A stretch of DNA of 64,000 nt from Oricola thermophila (GCF_013358405.1 NZ_CP054836.1:434001-498000); one strand, 5' to 3'; positions 17,912 through 28,198 are shown, numbered from the stretch's first letter. A program made the numbers and translations. The notes: generated by a model not told the origin, from the sequence alone.

Positions 17912-19138
17912 TTGCTCGATTTTGCCATTGCCTGGGACTGGCTGACCTTCGCCGCGCGCTGGCTGCATGTCGTGACAGCGATCGCGTGGATCGGCTCGTC
18001 CTTCTACTTCATCGCGCTCGACCTTGGTCTCACGCAGAGGCCCGGGCTGCCCGACGGTGTTCACGGCGAGGAATGGCAGGTCCATGGCGGCGGTTTCTAC
18101 CACATCCAGAAATACATGGTCGCGCCGCCGCGGATGCCCGAGCACCTGACCTGGTTCAAGTGGGAATCCTACATGACCTGGCTGTCGGGCGCGTTGCTGA
18201 TGGCGCTGCTCTACTACGCCGGGGCGGAACTCTACCTTATCGACCGGAACGTGCTCGACGTGCCCGCCTGGGGCGCTATCGCGATCTCCTTGGCCTCCTT
18301 GACCGTCGGCTGGATCGTGTACGACCTGCTGTGCAAGTCGCCGCTCGGCAAGAGCGACACCGGACTGATGCTATTGCTCTATGTCCTGCTGGTGTTCATG
18401 GCCTGGGGCTACACGCATCTGTTCACCGGCCGCGCGACCTTCGTGCATCTCGGCGCCTTCACGGCGACGATCATGAGCGCCAACGTGTTCTTCATCATCA
18501 TCCCCAACCAGAAGAAGGTGGTCGCGGCGCTGAAGGCAGGCGAGACGCCGGACCCGGCGCTCGGCAAGCAGGCCAAGCAGCGTTCGCTGCACAACAACTA
18601 CCTGACACTGCCTGTCATTTTCCTGATGTTGTCGAACCACTATCCGCTGGCCTTCGCGACACCGTACAACTGGGTGATCGCCTCGCTGGTGTTCATCATG
18701 GGCGTGCTGATCCGGCACTATTTCAACACCCGGCATGCGCGGAAGGGAGAGCCGACATGGACGTGGCTGCTTACCGCCGTGATCTTCGTCATCATCATCT
18801 GGCTGTCGACCGTGCCGATCCGCCATGTCGAGGAGGACGCTGAACTGGCGACCCCCGCGGCTGAGCGGATGATGGCATCGGCACATTTCGAGGAGGCGCG
18901 CGACATCGTGCTGTCGCGCTGCTCCATGTGCCATGCCGCCGAGCCGGTGTGGGACGGCATTCACTGGGCGCCGAAGAACGTGCTGCTCGATACCGACATT
19001 CGCATCGCCGCGCATGCGCGGGAAATCTTCCTGCAGGCGGGTGTCAGCCACGCGATGCCGCCGGGCAATGTTACGGAAATTCCTCCAGAAGAGCGCGCCG
19101 TGCTGGCGCAATGGTACCGGACGCGCGGGGACACGTGA
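17912..19138 (+). CDS. puuD: PuuD, membrane urate hydroxylase with cytochrome c domain
   Basis: PuuD (408 residues) oxidises urate to 5-hydroxyisourate at the inner membrane. The N-terminal 310 residues hold eight or nine hydrophobic segments with the family sequence RWLHVVTAIAWIGSSFYFI and conserved histidines. The C-terminal 90 residues are a periplasmic cytochrome c domain with heme motif CSMCH and a distal AMPPGN that supplies the methionine ligand. The start is TTG 17912 after AAAGGGG; the two nearby ATGs are out of frame. The stop overlaps guaD (GTGA). Confidence 0.9.
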   Translation: MLDFAIAWDWLTFAARWLHVVTAIAWIGSSFYFIALDLGLTQRPGLPDGVHGEEWQVHGGGFYHIQKYMVAPPRMPEHLTWFKWESYMTWLSGALLMALLYYAGAELYLIDRNVLDVPAWGAIAISLASLTVGWIVYDLLCKSPLGKSDTGLMLLLYVLLVFMAWGYTHLFTGRATFVHLGAFTATIMSANVFFIIIPNQKKVVAALKAGETPDPALGKQAKQRSLHNNYLTLPVIFLMLSNHYPLAFATPYNWVIASLVFIMGVLIRHYFNTRHARKGEPTWTWLLTAVIFVIIIWLSTVPIRHVEEDAELATPAAERMMASAHFEEARDIVLSRCSMCHAAEPVWDGIHWAPKNVLLDTDIRIAAHAREIFLQAGVSHAMPPGNVTEIPPEERAVLAQWYRTRGDT

Positions 19139-20448
19139 GCAAGCAAGGACTGTTCAGGGGGCGGCTACTCTGGTTCGAGCGCGAACCGGATGGCGCCACG
19201 GACGAAGACGCGTATCACTATATCGAGGATGGCGGGATCGCCGTGGCGGACGGGCGGATCGCCTGGTCCGGGCCGTGGTCCGCCCTGCCTGACGAGTATG
19301 GCGGCGTGGATTACATCGATCACCGGCCGTACCTTTTCATGCCGGGCTTCGTCGATTGTCACATCCATTTCCCGCAGGGGCAGGTGGTCGCGTCCTATGC
19401 GGGCAGCCTGCTGGAATGGCTGAACACATATACCTTCGTGGAAGAGCAGAAATATGCCGACCCGGACCATGCCGGGCGAATGGCCGACCGATTTCTCGAC
19501 ATGCTGCTGGCGCACGGCACGACCACGGCGGTGGCCTATGGCTCAGTCCACAAGGGGTCGGTCGATGCGCTGCTCTGCGCTGCTCTGAGGCGCAACATGC
19601 GCATGGTCGCCGGCAAGGTGATGATGGATCGCAACGCCCCTGAAGCCCTGACAGACACTCCGAAAACCGGCTATGACGACACCAAGGCGCTTATCGCCGC
19701 ATGGCATGGCAAGGGGCGCGTCGAAGTGGCGGTGACGCCCCGCTTCGCACTGACGTCGACCGAGGCGCAGATGGAAATGGCAGGTGCGTTGGCCCGCGAG
19801 CACCCGGAATGCCTCGTGCAGACGCACCTGTCGGAGAACCATGTCGAAATCGAAACGGTGGCGAAGCTGTTTCCCTGGTCCAAGGACTATACCGACGTCT
19901 ACGATCACTATGGCCTGTTGGGGCCGAAGACGCTGTTCGGTCACTGCATTCACCAGAACGCGCGGGAAATGGCGAGGATGGCGGAAAGCCGCTCCGTGGC
20001 GGTGTTCTGCCCGACCTCGAACCTGTTCCTCGGTTCAGGCCTGTTCAGCCTCGACAAGATGCGCACGACAGAGCCGCCCGTGCGTCATGCCATCGCCACC
20101 GATATCGGCGGCGGCACCTCGTGGTCGATGCTTCGCACTCTGGACGAGGGCTACAAGGTGCTGAACCTGCAGGGCCAGCGCTATCATCCCTTGCGCTCCT
20201 TCTACCAGGCGACGCTCGGCAATGCCGAGGCCATCGGGATGAATGACAAGATCGGCAAGCTGGAAGCCGGTTACGAGGCGGATTTCATCGTGCTCGACAG
20301 CGCGTCAAACCCGGCGATGGCGCTCCGGTCCGAGACGATCGCGACGCTACCGGAAGAGTTGTTCCTCCTGCAGACGCTTGGCGATGATCGCGCGGTGGTC
20401 GCAACCATTGTGTCGGGTATCACAGCGCACTCTCGCGGCAAGCTCTAG
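19135..20448 (+). CDS. guaD: Guanine deaminase
   Basis: The 437-residue amidohydrolase deaminates guanine to xanthine. Zinc-binding motifs are GFVDCHIHFPQ near residue 77, the THLSENHVE region near 232 and HCIHQN near 270, followed by CPTSNLFLGSGLF and DIGGGTSWSM. GTG 19135 overlaps the puuD stop, so purine breakdown steps are translationally coupled. Xanthine dehydrogenase and the later ureide enzymes are not in the window. Confidence 0.93.
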   Translation: MSKQGLFRGRLLWFEREPDGATDEDAYHYIEDGGIAVADGRIAWSGPWSALPDEYGGVDYIDHRPYLFMPGFVDCHIHFPQGQVVASYAGSLLEWLNTYTFVEEQKYADPDHAGRMADRFLDMLLAHGTTTAVAYGSVHKGSVDALLCAALRRNMRMVAGKVMMDRNAPEALTDTPKTGYDDTKALIAAWHGKGRVEVAVTPRFALTSTEAQMEMAGALAREHPECLVQTHLSENHVEIETVAKLFPWSKDYTDVYDHYGLLGPKTLFGHCIHQNAREMARMAESRSVAVFCPTSNLFLGSGLFSLDKMRTTEPPVRHAIATDIGGGTSWSMLRTLDEGYKVLNLQGQRYHPLRSFYQATLGNAEAIGMNDKIGKLEAGYEADFIVLDSASNPAMALRSETIATLPEELFLLQTLGDDRAVVATIVSGITAHSRGKL

Positions 20449-20518
20449 AACGGGATCAAGTTCAGGGCCGGCGATACAACAACAAGATGACCGGCCAAGA
20501 AGGGACGGCGCTGCCGGG

Positions 20519-21145
20519 TCACTCGACCCGGTAGCCGACCTCTTCGGACGATCGGCACAGAAGATGCCAGAACGACCGGGCGAAAGAGCGGAAGACATAG
20601 ACGTCGAAGGCGTTTGGACCGACGCGCTGGATCCGGGCGGAAATGTCGTGATGGGCGGTCGCAAGGCCGTTTCCCCGCGCAAGTGCCTCGTCGGCAAGGT
20701 CGACCGCGAATATCTTCGCCAGCACCCAGCGGCTTTTCTCCCCGTCGATGCGGATGACGGTGCGGCCGTGGCCGAGATCAGTCACGGTTCCATGCCCTGC
20801 GACCGCCGTGTCGAGTGCCGCTGCGAGAGCCGGTTCCCCGCCGGAGACCAGCCAGCGGCGCGGCGCGATGTTGAAGGCCGATTTCTCGCCCTTGATCGTG
20901 CCCGAGCCGGGCGCGGTCTTAAGGGACAGGCCACAAGCCTGCCGGATCGCGTTGCGGATCTTCGCTTCCGAGCCGCGCCATGAAGCGACTTCCGCTATCG
21001 CGATGCCAAAGCGTTCCAACAGGACGACACCGGGACCGGTTCCGCCGATGGCGCCGAACTCTCCGTGTTCGTAGGCGCCCGAAAGCGGTGATTTCGCGAA
21101 TTCGGGCCGAACCGGATCGGCAATGAAGGGCGGCAGGTCAGCCAT
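20519..21145 (-). CDS. soxG: Sarcosine oxidase gamma subunit
   Basis: The 208-residue SoxG is the gamma subunit of heterotetrameric sarcosine oxidase. The family pattern is visible in the N-terminal PLSGAY, in ISARIQRVGPNAFDVYVFRSFARSFWHLL near the C-terminus and in the central ARGNGLATAHHD. ATG 21145 lies inside the end of soxA (eight-base overlap). It is the last gene of the soxBDAG unit and faces guaD across 70 bases. Confidence 0.9.
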   Translation of the reverse strand: MADLPPFIADPVRPEFAKSPLSGAYEHGEFGAIGGTGPGVVLLERFGIAIAEVASWRGSEAKIRNAIRQACGLSLKTAPGSGTIKGEKSAFNIAPRRWLVSGGEPALAAALDTAVAGHGTVTDLGHGRTVIRIDGEKSRWVLAKIFAVDLADEALARGNGLATAHHDISARIQRVGPNAFDVYVFRSFARSFWHLLCRSSEEVGYRVE

Positions 21146-24017
21146 GCATCCGCTCTCCCTTCGGGTCGTAGAAGTGATGGCTTGTGATTTCGATCGGAAC
21201 ATGGCTGCCCGACCGGGCGGGGTCGGTGGCAAATGCGCGGGTTCCGATGCGCGATTTCCCGTCTTCCACCAATGCCAGCCCGACATGCTTGCCCATGACG
21301 GGCGAGTAGCACGTCGCAGTCAGGTGACCGAGGCTGCGCCCGGGATCATCCCTCGAGCCTTCCACGACGTGACTTCCGCCGCGCAGCCGTTCACCCGACA
21401 GGGAAATTACACCGACAAGCGACCATCGTGACGGGGCGGTCAGGCCTTCCCGGTTCAACATGGCCGAGCCGATGAAGGGCTTCTTCTTCGAGATCAGCCA
21501 GTCGAGGTGGAGATCGCGCGCGGTGGTTCGTCCGTCGATCTCGGCGCCGGTGACATGTCCCTTCTCGATACGCAGCGCGCCGAGCGCCTCGAGGCCGTAG
21601 GGCTCGATGTTCCAGGGGCGCCCGGCTTCCATCAATGCGTTCCACACATGCGTGCCGTGATGGGCACCGCAATAGACCTCGTAGGCGCGCTCGCCGGAGA
21701 AGGAGAGGCGGCAGATCATTACCGGAATTCCGGCAACATCGCCGTGGACGATGCCCATGAAGGGCAGGGTGGCGTTGTCGACATTCGTGCCGGTGACGCA
21801 GGCGGCCAGCACTTCGCGGCTGTTCGGTCCGGCGATGGCCGCGCCGGCCCACTGGTCCGTGACCGAGGTCAGGTGGACCTTCAATTCCGGCCAGATGCAA
21901 TCGAGATAGAATTCCAGGTGCTGCATGACGCGGCCGGCATTGGCGGTCGTGGTCGTCATCAGGTAGCGGTTTTCGGCGAGGCGCCAGGTCGTGCCGTCGT
22001 CGAATGCAAAGCCGTCCTCGCGCAGCATCAGGCCATAGCGGGCCTTGCCAACGGGCAGTGTCGAAAAGGTGTTGGTGTAGACGCGGTCGAGAAACTCGCC
22101 CGCGTCCGGACCATGTATGTCGATCTTGCCCAGCGTCGAAACATCGACGATGCCGACGTTGGCGCGCACGTTGCGTGCCTCACGGACATAGGCCTGATCG
22201 ACAGTCTCGCCGGGCTTGTTGTAGCTTTCGGGCCGGAACCAGAGCCCAGCGGAATACATGCCGGCACCGTTCTCCACGTGCCAGTCATGCATCGGTGTCA
22301 GCCGCTCCGGGCGCAGCTCACCGTATCGCTCGGCGGCCAGCCCTCCGAGCGATACACCCGTGAAGGGCGGCCGGAAGCGCGTGGTGCCGACGTCCGGAAT
22401 GGGCTTGCCGAGGGCCTCGGCCATGATCGCCATGCCGGCAACATTGGCAGTTTTCCCCTGATCGGTTGCCATCCCGAGCGTGGTGTAGCGCTTCAGGTGT
22501 TCGACAGAGTGGAACCCCTCGCGATGGGCAAGGCGAACGTCGTCGGCGGTCACGTCGTGCTGGAAATCGACAAATGCCCTCGGCCCCTTGGCGCGGATTT
22601 CCAAGATCGGGGCGGGCGGGTCGATTCCCTCGCCGGACGCCGACCCGGTCGCTTGCCACCTCCCGTTGCTTTCCGGTGGCAGAAAGGTCCGCAATTCATC
22701 ATCCCAGACGGGTTTTGCGCCGGCCTGCGAGGCGAGATGCAGGACTGGCGACCAGCCGCCGGATACGAGGAGCGTATCGCATCGGATGTCCCGCTTCGCA
22801 CCCGAGAGCTTGCCCGTTTCCGCGTCGAAAGCCTGGATGGTGATGGCGCGCAGCGATTGGCCGCCCGCCGTCGAGACGACCGCGTGGCCTCCAACAAGTT
22901 CGGCTCGGGCCTTGTCCGCCAGCGACTTGGCCCGCGCGCCGGGGGCGGGCCGCACGTCGACTATGGCACGGATGCGCGCGCCGAGGGCGCGGAGGCGGGC
23001 CGCAGTCTCATATGCGCTGTCGTTGTTGGCGAAGACGACCAAGTCGCTGCCGGGCAGGACGCCGTATTCGGCCGCGTAGCGCAACGCTGCGCTTGCGAGC
23101 ATGACGCCGGGGCGGTCATTGCCGGGAAAGACGAGAGGGCGTTCCAGCGCGCCCGTCGCCAGCACCACGCTTTCCGCCCGAATGGTCCAGTGGCGATGGC
23201 GCGGTTCGCCGGGAGCCGGCCTTTTCTTGTGATCGGCGACCCGCTCCAGCGCGGCCAACGTATTGCCGTCGTACCAGCCCCAAACCGTAGTCCGAGGCAG
23301 GAGGCGGACGTTTGCTTTCTCTCGGAGCCCGGAGAGGACGGCGTCGGCATACATCATGCCGTTCGCATCGGCCCATTTGGCAGACCCGCCAAGGACGGCA
23401 TCGGTCTCGCAGAGAATGACGCGTTTTCCTTCCGATGCCGCCTTCTGCGCCGCATCGAGTCCTGCAGGGCCCGATCCGACGACGAGCACGTCGCAATAGG
23501 CATTCATGCGCTCGTAGCGGGACGGATCGGCCTTCGTACCGGCCGAGCCAAGTCCGGCGGCGCGGCGGATGAAACGCTCGCAGAACATCCAGAAGCGGGT
23601 GCCCTTCAACGGGCCGATCACCGGCCCCATGAAGGTTTTGTAGTAGAAGCCGGCGCTAAAGAGCTTGCCCGCCAGCTGGTTGACAGCCATCACATCGAAG
23701 GCGAGCGACGGCATGCGGTTCTGGCTCTCGGCGACGAGGCCGGGATATATCTCCAGTTCGGTCGCCCGGACGTTCGGTTCGCGCGCGCCGTCGGTGGTGA
23801 CGGTGACGAGCGCGTTCGGCTCCTCGTAGCCGGCCGACAGCAGGCCGCGGGGGCGGTGATACTTGAAGGAGCGGCCGAACAGCCGAACACCATTGGCGAG
23901 CAGCGCCGATGCCAGCGTGTCGCCCGCATATCCGCTGTAGCGTCTGCCGTCGAAGGTGAAGCTTACGGGGCGAGTACGATCGACGCGGCCGCCGGACGGA
24001 AGACGATGCGAGGTCAT
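21138..24017 (-). CDS. soxA: Sarcosine oxidase alpha subunit
   Basis: The 959-residue SoxA binds NAD and holds the folate site where the formaldehyde unit from sarcosine becomes 5,10-methylene-THF. Order of domains: an N-terminal 2Fe-2S-like Fer2_4 fold (GYAGDTLASALLANGVRLFGRSFKYHRPRG split around residue 40), a Rossmann domain with VVGSGPAGLDAA near residue 180, and a C-terminal aminomethyltransferase (GcvT-like) half from about 570. The start overlaps soxD by four bases. Length is normal. Confidence 0.94.
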   Translation of the reverse strand: MTSHRLPSGGRVDRTRPVSFTFDGRRYSGYAGDTLASALLANGVRLFGRSFKYHRPRGLLSAGYEEPNALVTVTTDGAREPNVRATELEIYPGLVAESQNRMPSLAFDVMAVNQLAGKLFSAGFYYKTFMGPVIGPLKGTRFWMFCERFIRRAAGLGSAGTKADPSRYERMNAYCDVLVVGSGPAGLDAAQKAASEGKRVILCETDAVLGGSAKWADANGMMYADAVLSGLREKANVRLLPRTTVWGWYDGNTLAALERVADHKKRPAPGEPRHRHWTIRAESVVLATGALERPLVFPGNDRPGVMLASAALRYAAEYGVLPGSDLVVFANNDSAYETAARLRALGARIRAIVDVRPAPGARAKSLADKARAELVGGHAVVSTAGGQSLRAITIQAFDAETGKLSGAKRDIRCDTLLVSGGWSPVLHLASQAGAKPVWDDELRTFLPPESNGRWQATGSASGEGIDPPAPILEIRAKGPRAFVDFQHDVTADDVRLAHREGFHSVEHLKRYTTLGMATDQGKTANVAGMAIMAEALGKPIPDVGTTRFRPPFTGVSLGGLAAERYGELRPERLTPMHDWHVENGAGMYSAGLWFRPESYNKPGETVDQAYVREARNVRANVGIVDVSTLGKIDIHGPDAGEFLDRVYTNTFSTLPVGKARYGLMLREDGFAFDDGTTWRLAENRYLMTTTTANAGRVMQHLEFYLDCIWPELKVHLTSVTDQWAGAAIAGPNSREVLAACVTGTNVDNATLPFMGIVHGDVAGIPVMICRLSFSGERAYEVYCGAHHGTHVWNALMEAGRPWNIEPYGLEALGALRIEKGHVTGAEIDGRTTARDLHLDWLISKKKPFIGSAMLNREGLTAPSRWSLVGVISLSGERLRGGSHVVEGSRDDPGRSLGHLTATCYSPVMGKHVGLALVEDGKSRIGTRAFATDPARSGSHVPIEITSHHFYDPKGERMHG

Positions 24018-24292
24018 TTCCGCTTCCTCCGCGCCTGGGTGCCGGATGCAAGGCGGATATCGGAGATCTCGTGCGTCAGCGTGTTTCGCGTGACGATGAC
24101 GAATCCGCGGCAGCCGCCCGAATGCTGCCAGTATTCACGATGCTCCCCGGCCGGATTCTCGCGGTCATAGACATAGGCGTTCCAGGCATCCTGATCCGTC
24201 GAGGACGGATCGGGGCGCGTCGCCGTCGCATCGCCGAAATAGGAGAACTCGGCGAGGTCGCGAGGGCCGCAGTGGGGGCAGGTTATGATCAT
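24014..24292 (-). CDS. soxD: Sarcosine oxidase delta subunit
   Basis: The 92-residue SoxD begins MIITCPHCGPRD; the CPHCG and a distal histidine bind the structural zinc of the delta subunit. Other typical pieces are FSYFGDA and EYWQHSGGCR. It lies seven bases after soxB and overlaps soxA (ATGA). I use ATG 24292 because the longer frame upstream lies in soxB. Confidence 0.93.
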   Translation of the reverse strand: MIITCPHCGPRDLAEFSYFGDATATRPDPSSTDQDAWNAYVYDRENPAGEHREYWQHSGGCRGFVIVTRNTLTHEISDIRLASGTQARRKRK

Positions 24293-24299
24293 GCTTGCC

Positions 24300-25559
24300 T
24301 CAGTGCCGCCACGGGAAGGATCCCTGGCCCTTCTCGTCGATGACATGGCCGCGATGGAAGCGATCCAGCGTGAAGGCGGCGCTCAGCGGATGTGGCTCGT
24401 TCCTCGCTATTGTGTGGGCGAAGCACCAGCCGGAGGCCGGCGTAGCCTTGAAGCCGCCGTAGCACCAGCCGCAATTGAGATACATGCCCGGCAGCGGTCC
24501 GGTCGTGATGATAGGCGAGCCGTCCATCGTCATGTCCATGATTCCGCCCCAGGAACGCAGCAGCCGCACCTTGGCGGCGGCCGGAAACAGCGCGACGACC
24601 TCGGACATGACGTCTTCCACGATGGGCAGGTTTCCGCGCTGTGCGTAGCTGTTGTAGCCGTCGATGTCTCCGCCGAAGACGAGGCCGCCCTTGTCCGATT
24701 GTGAAATGTAGAGGTGGCCGCCGCCAAACGTCACCACCGTGTCGATCATCGGCTTGAGCGACTCGGAGACGAATGCCTGCAAGACGTGGCTTTCGATCGG
24801 AAGGCGGTCGATGCCTGCCAGCTTCATCACCCGGCCGGTGGAGCCGGCAACGCAGACGGCTACCTTCCGGGCGCGTATCTCGCCGCGTGTCGTCTTCACG
24901 CCGGTCACGCGGTCGCCGTCGCGAAGGAAGCCGATGACCTCGCAATTTTCCAGGATGTCGACGCCGCGCCGGTCGGCCGCGCGGGCATAGCCCCAGGCGA
25001 CCGCGTCGTGGCGGGCCGTACCGGCACGCGGCTGCTCCAGACCGCCGAGAACCGGGAAACGGGCATTTTGCGACAGGTCGAGACCGGGTACCCGTTTCGC
25101 GAGTTCGTCCGGCATGACCATGCGGGCATCAACGCCGAAGAGGCGCATGGCATTGCCGCGTCGCGCGGCCTCGTCCATCTGCGCCGGCGTGTGGCAGAGA
25201 TTGATGATGCCGCGCTGGGAGAACATGACGTTGTAGTTCAGTTCGTGGCTGAGATTCTCCCACAGCTTCATCGAATGCTCGTAGAAGGGCGTATTGCCCT
25301 CCAGCAGGTAGTTGGAGCGCACGATGGTCGTGTTTCGGCCGATATTGCCGGAACCCAGCCATCCCTTCTCGCATACAGCGACATTGGTGAAGCCGTGATT
25401 GGCCGCGAGATAGTAGGCCGTCGCAAGGCCATGACCGCCGCCTCCGACAATGACCACGTCATAAGACGGCTTCGGCTCCGGCTTGCGCCAGGCAGGACGC
25501 CAGCCGGCATTGCCGGTGACCGCATTCTTCAGAACCTGCCAGGCAGAATATTCCGCCAT
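24300..25559 (-). CDS. soxB: Sarcosine oxidase beta subunit
   Basis: SoxB (419 residues) carries the FAD and FMN flavins and performs the oxidation of sarcosine. The dinucleotide-binding motif is YDVVIVGGGGHGLATAYYLA near residue 33, followed by EKGWLGSGNIGRNTTIVRSNY. I chose MAEYSAW at 25559, which has a GAGGGGG site and gives the usual length; in-frame ATGs 10, 14 and 20 codons upstream are less likely. It is the first gene of soxBDAG and diverges from the MscS gene across 167 bases that must hold both promoters. Confidence 0.93.
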   Translation of the reverse strand: MAEYSAWQVLKNAVTGNAGWRPAWRKPEPKPSYDVVIVGGGGHGLATAYYLAANHGFTNVAVCEKGWLGSGNIGRNTTIVRSNYLLEGNTPFYEHSMKLWENLSHELNYNVMFSQRGIINLCHTPAQMDEAARRGNAMRLFGVDARMVMPDELAKRVPGLDLSQNARFPVLGGLEQPRAGTARHDAVAWGYARAADRRGVDILENCEVIGFLRDGDRVTGVKTTRGEIRARKVAVCVAGSTGRVMKLAGIDRLPIESHVLQAFVSESLKPMIDTVVTFGGGHLYISQSDKGGLVFGGDIDGYNSYAQRGNLPIVEDVMSEVVALFPAAAKVRLLRSWGGIMDMTMDGSPIITTGPLPGMYLNCGWCYGGFKATPASGWCFAHTIARNEPHPLSAAFTLDRFHRGHVIDEKGQGSFPWRH

Positions 25560-25726
25560 TGCCCCCTCGGTCTCGATGCGACGTTTCATCAATCTAAACA
25601 TTCGCCGCACAGGCTGCATTGTAAAATTTCGTCGCGGATTTGCGCCATCGCGACCGGCGCGGTTTCAACGGAAAAGAGGGGATAGGGGAGTCTTCCGCCG
25701 TACTTTTTTGTGCTATCTGCCGGTCA

Positions 25727-28132
25727 ATGAGACATCCAGCCAAATTCATTGCCGTTTTTCTATTGCTCGCCTGGACCGGGATGGCATGGGCGCAGCAACT
25801 GGACAAGATCGAGAACGCCGTCGAACGCTACGATCGCGAGCTGGTTCTGATCAGCGATGCGTTCGATGAGGCGCGCAACAATGACGGCAAGCTTGTCGCT
25901 CTGAACGAGAGGCTGCGGCTACTCGGAAAGGAAATCATCGCCGCCGGCGTCGAGCTGTCACCGCGCGTGGCCGAAATCCGGGCGCGGCTCGATCAGTTGG
26001 GACCTGTGCCGGAACAGGGGGGCGAGCCCCAGGCGCTGCAGGACCAGCGTGCCGAACTCGCGGAGGAACGGGTGCGGGTGAACACGTTGCTCGGCAAGCT
26101 CGAGGAGATGTCGATCCGTGCCAACTCGCTGGCGAACGAAATCTCGAGCGCGCGGCGCGACCTGTTCACCTCTGCGCTGTCCAAGCGTTACGATATCACG
26201 GCGGCCTTCGGCAGCGACCTGCTGGTTGACCTGAAGGATCGCCGCGCGGACCTCGTCAGCAAGGTCAGTTCCTGGTTCAGTTTCGCGTGGCGTTTCAAGT
26301 CCCGCGCGATGGCGGCGGCAACCATATTGTCGCTTGCGGCTGCGCTGCTGTTCCTCGTTTTTGCCCGCAAGATGTTCGGAGAGGTGATACGGCGCGATCC
26401 CGAAGCCGAAGAACCGGGCTATTTCGCGCGGCTGACGGTCGGTTTCTCCGGAACGCTCGTGCCGGCCGTGGGAGTGTGGTTGTTCTTCGTCCTTATCTAC
26501 GCGCTGTATGCCTATTTCGGGGTCATGCGCGGCGATATCGGCGTTGTCTTCCTGAACCTGTTCATCGGCATCGGAGCCATCATCCTCGTATGGCGGCTGG
26601 CCGAAGCCGTGTTCGCGCCGCGCTTGCCTGCATGGCGCCTTGTCCGGATGTCGGATCGTGCGGCGCTGGCGCTGAAATGGCTGGTTGTCGCCATGGCGGT
26701 TCTGACAGTCGCCGACGGAATGGTGTCCGCCATGCTGGAACTGGTCGGGGATTCCCTGCCGATCACGGTGGCGAAGAGCCTTATCAGCAGCGTGGCAGTG
26801 GGCGTCATTCTCCTGATCATCGCGGCAGTCCGCCCGTTTCCCGTATCCGAGGGACGGTCGGATGGACGCTGGTCGGCCTGGTTCCGGCTCCTGTTGTCCC
26901 TTACCGGTCTCATGCTGATCCTCGCCGCTCTAACAGGCTATGTCGGGTTCGCGGAATTCGTATCCAAACAGCTTGTCATTACCGGCGCGGTCGTGGCGAC
27001 CATGTATCTCGGCTATCTTGCGGCCTACGCGATTTCCCGGGAACACGCGCTGGCGCACAGCAGGATCGGCGAGAGGCTGCGTGCCGCCCTGGAGCTTTCG
27101 GAACCACAGATCGATCAGCTGGGCCTTTTTGCGGGCATTTTGCTGACGCTGACCATACTCGCCATCGGCGTGCCCGTGCTGTTTCTCCTGTGGGGGTTCA
27201 AGTGGATCGACATACGGGGCTGGGTGCTTGGCGCGTTGACGGAGTTTTCCGTCGGTTCAATCACGATCTCCATCACGGGCATACTGGCGGGGATCATCGT
27301 CTTCTTCATCGGCTTCTATGCCACGAGGCTGTTTCAGCGCTGGCTCGAAGGCGATGTGCTGTCGCGCAGCAAGATGGATGTCGGGGTCCGCAATTCAATC
27401 AAGACGGCGGTCGGATACGGTGGCGTAACGATCGCGGGGCTCGTCGGCGTATCGGCCGCGGGGCTGGATCTCTCGCAACTCGCACTTGTCGCCGGTGCCC
27501 TTTCGCTGGGCATCGGATTTGGCCTGCAGAACATCGTGTCGAATTTCGTCTCGGGCCTGATATTGCTGGCCGAACGCCCGTTCAAGGTCGGAGACTGGAT
27601 TGAGGCCGGCGGAATCTCGGGGACGGTGAAGAGCATCAACGTGCGTGCGACGGAGATCGAAACCTTCCAGCGCAAGACGATGATCCTGCCGAACTCCGAC
27701 CTCATCAATTCGGCGGTGGGCAACTGGACGCATCGCAACACGCTGGGGCGTATCGAGATTCCCGTCGGGGTCTCCTACGACAGCGATCCGAAGCTGGTGC
27801 GCGAATTACTCATGGACATAGCGCAAGACCATCCCAGGATTCTCAGCAATCCGGAACCGTTCGTGGTGTTTTCCAATTTCGGCGACTCGTCGCTGGACTT
27901 CGAGTTGCGCGCCTATCTGGCGGATATCAACTACATGCTGACCGTCAGTTCCGAGGTGCGTTTCGCGGTGTTCGAGCGGTTCAAGGCGGCGGGCATTGAA
28001 ATTCCGTTCCCGCAACGCGATGTGAATCTGCGTATCGTCAACGATGCCGAGGCAATGCCAACGACAGTCGTGCCTGGCGACAGCGAATTCGGCGTGATCA
28101 AGGCGAGCAGGCGGAAAGAGCGCGAGGATTAG
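25727..28132 (+). CDS. DUF3772/MscS-type mechanosensitive channel
   Basis: The 801-residue protein starts with a signal peptide ending near AWAQQ (residue 24). A periplasmic coiled-coil DUF3772 region covers about residues 25-180. Roughly ten membrane segments follow. The MscS pore and cytoplasmic beta domain are at about 560-770, with LSLGIGFGLQNIVSNFVSGLILLAERPFKVGDWIE as the hallmark (residues split here only by length limits). It should release solutes on hypo-osmotic shock, which suits a neighbourhood devoted to osmolyte breakdown. Confidence 0.88.
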   Translation: MRHPAKFIAVFLLLAWTGMAWAQQLDKIENAVERYDRELVLISDAFDEARNNDGKLVALNERLRLLGKEIIAAGVELSPRVAEIRARLDQLGPVPEQGGEPQALQDQRAELAEERVRVNTLLGKLEEMSIRANSLANEISSARRDLFTSALSKRYDITAAFGSDLLVDLKDRRADLVSKVSSWFSFAWRFKSRAMAAATILSLAAALLFLVFARKMFGEVIRRDPEAEEPGYFARLTVGFSGTLVPAVGVWLFFVLIYALYAYFGVMRGDIGVVFLNLFIGIGAIILVWRLAEAVFAPRLPAWRLVRMSDRAALALKWLVVAMAVLTVADGMVSAMLELVGDSLPITVAKSLISSVAVGVILLIIAAVRPFPVSEGRSDGRWSAWFRLLLSLTGLMLILAALTGYVGFAEFVSKQLVITGAVVATMYLGYLAAYAISREHALAHSRIGERLRAALELSEPQIDQLGLFAGILLTLTILAIGVPVLFLLWGFKWIDIRGWVLGALTEFSVGSITISITGILAGIIVFFIGFYATRLFQRWLEGDVLSRSKMDVGVRNSIKTAVGYGGVTIAGLVGVSAAGLDLSQLALVAGALSLGIGFGLQNIVSNFVSGLILLAERPFKVGDWIEAGGISGTVKSINVRATEIETFQRKTMILPNSDLINSAVGNWTHRNTLGRIEIPVGVSYDSDPKLVRELLMDIAQDHPRILSNPEPFVVFSNFGDSSLDFELRAYLADINYMLTVSSEVRFAVFERFKAAGIEIPFPQRDVNLRIVNDAEAMPTTVVPGDSEFGVIKASRRKERED

Positions 28133-28162
28133 CTTTCCGGCCGTTCAGCTTCGGTTCAGGCT

Positions 28163-28198
28163 GGGAACCCTATACAAGGTACAAGTTGGCGGGTTCCC
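28163..28198. promoter_or_regulatory. 8-bp inverted repeat before the small exported-protein gene
   Basis: GGGAACCC at 28163-28170 is the exact reverse complement of GGGTTCCC at 28191-28198, with a 20-base spacer. It lies between the channel gene and the exported-protein gene, ahead of AAAAAAGGAGG. There is no T-run, so it looks more like an operator or a 5-prime leader structure than a terminator. This is read directly from the sequence; function is not known. Confidence 0.35.
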
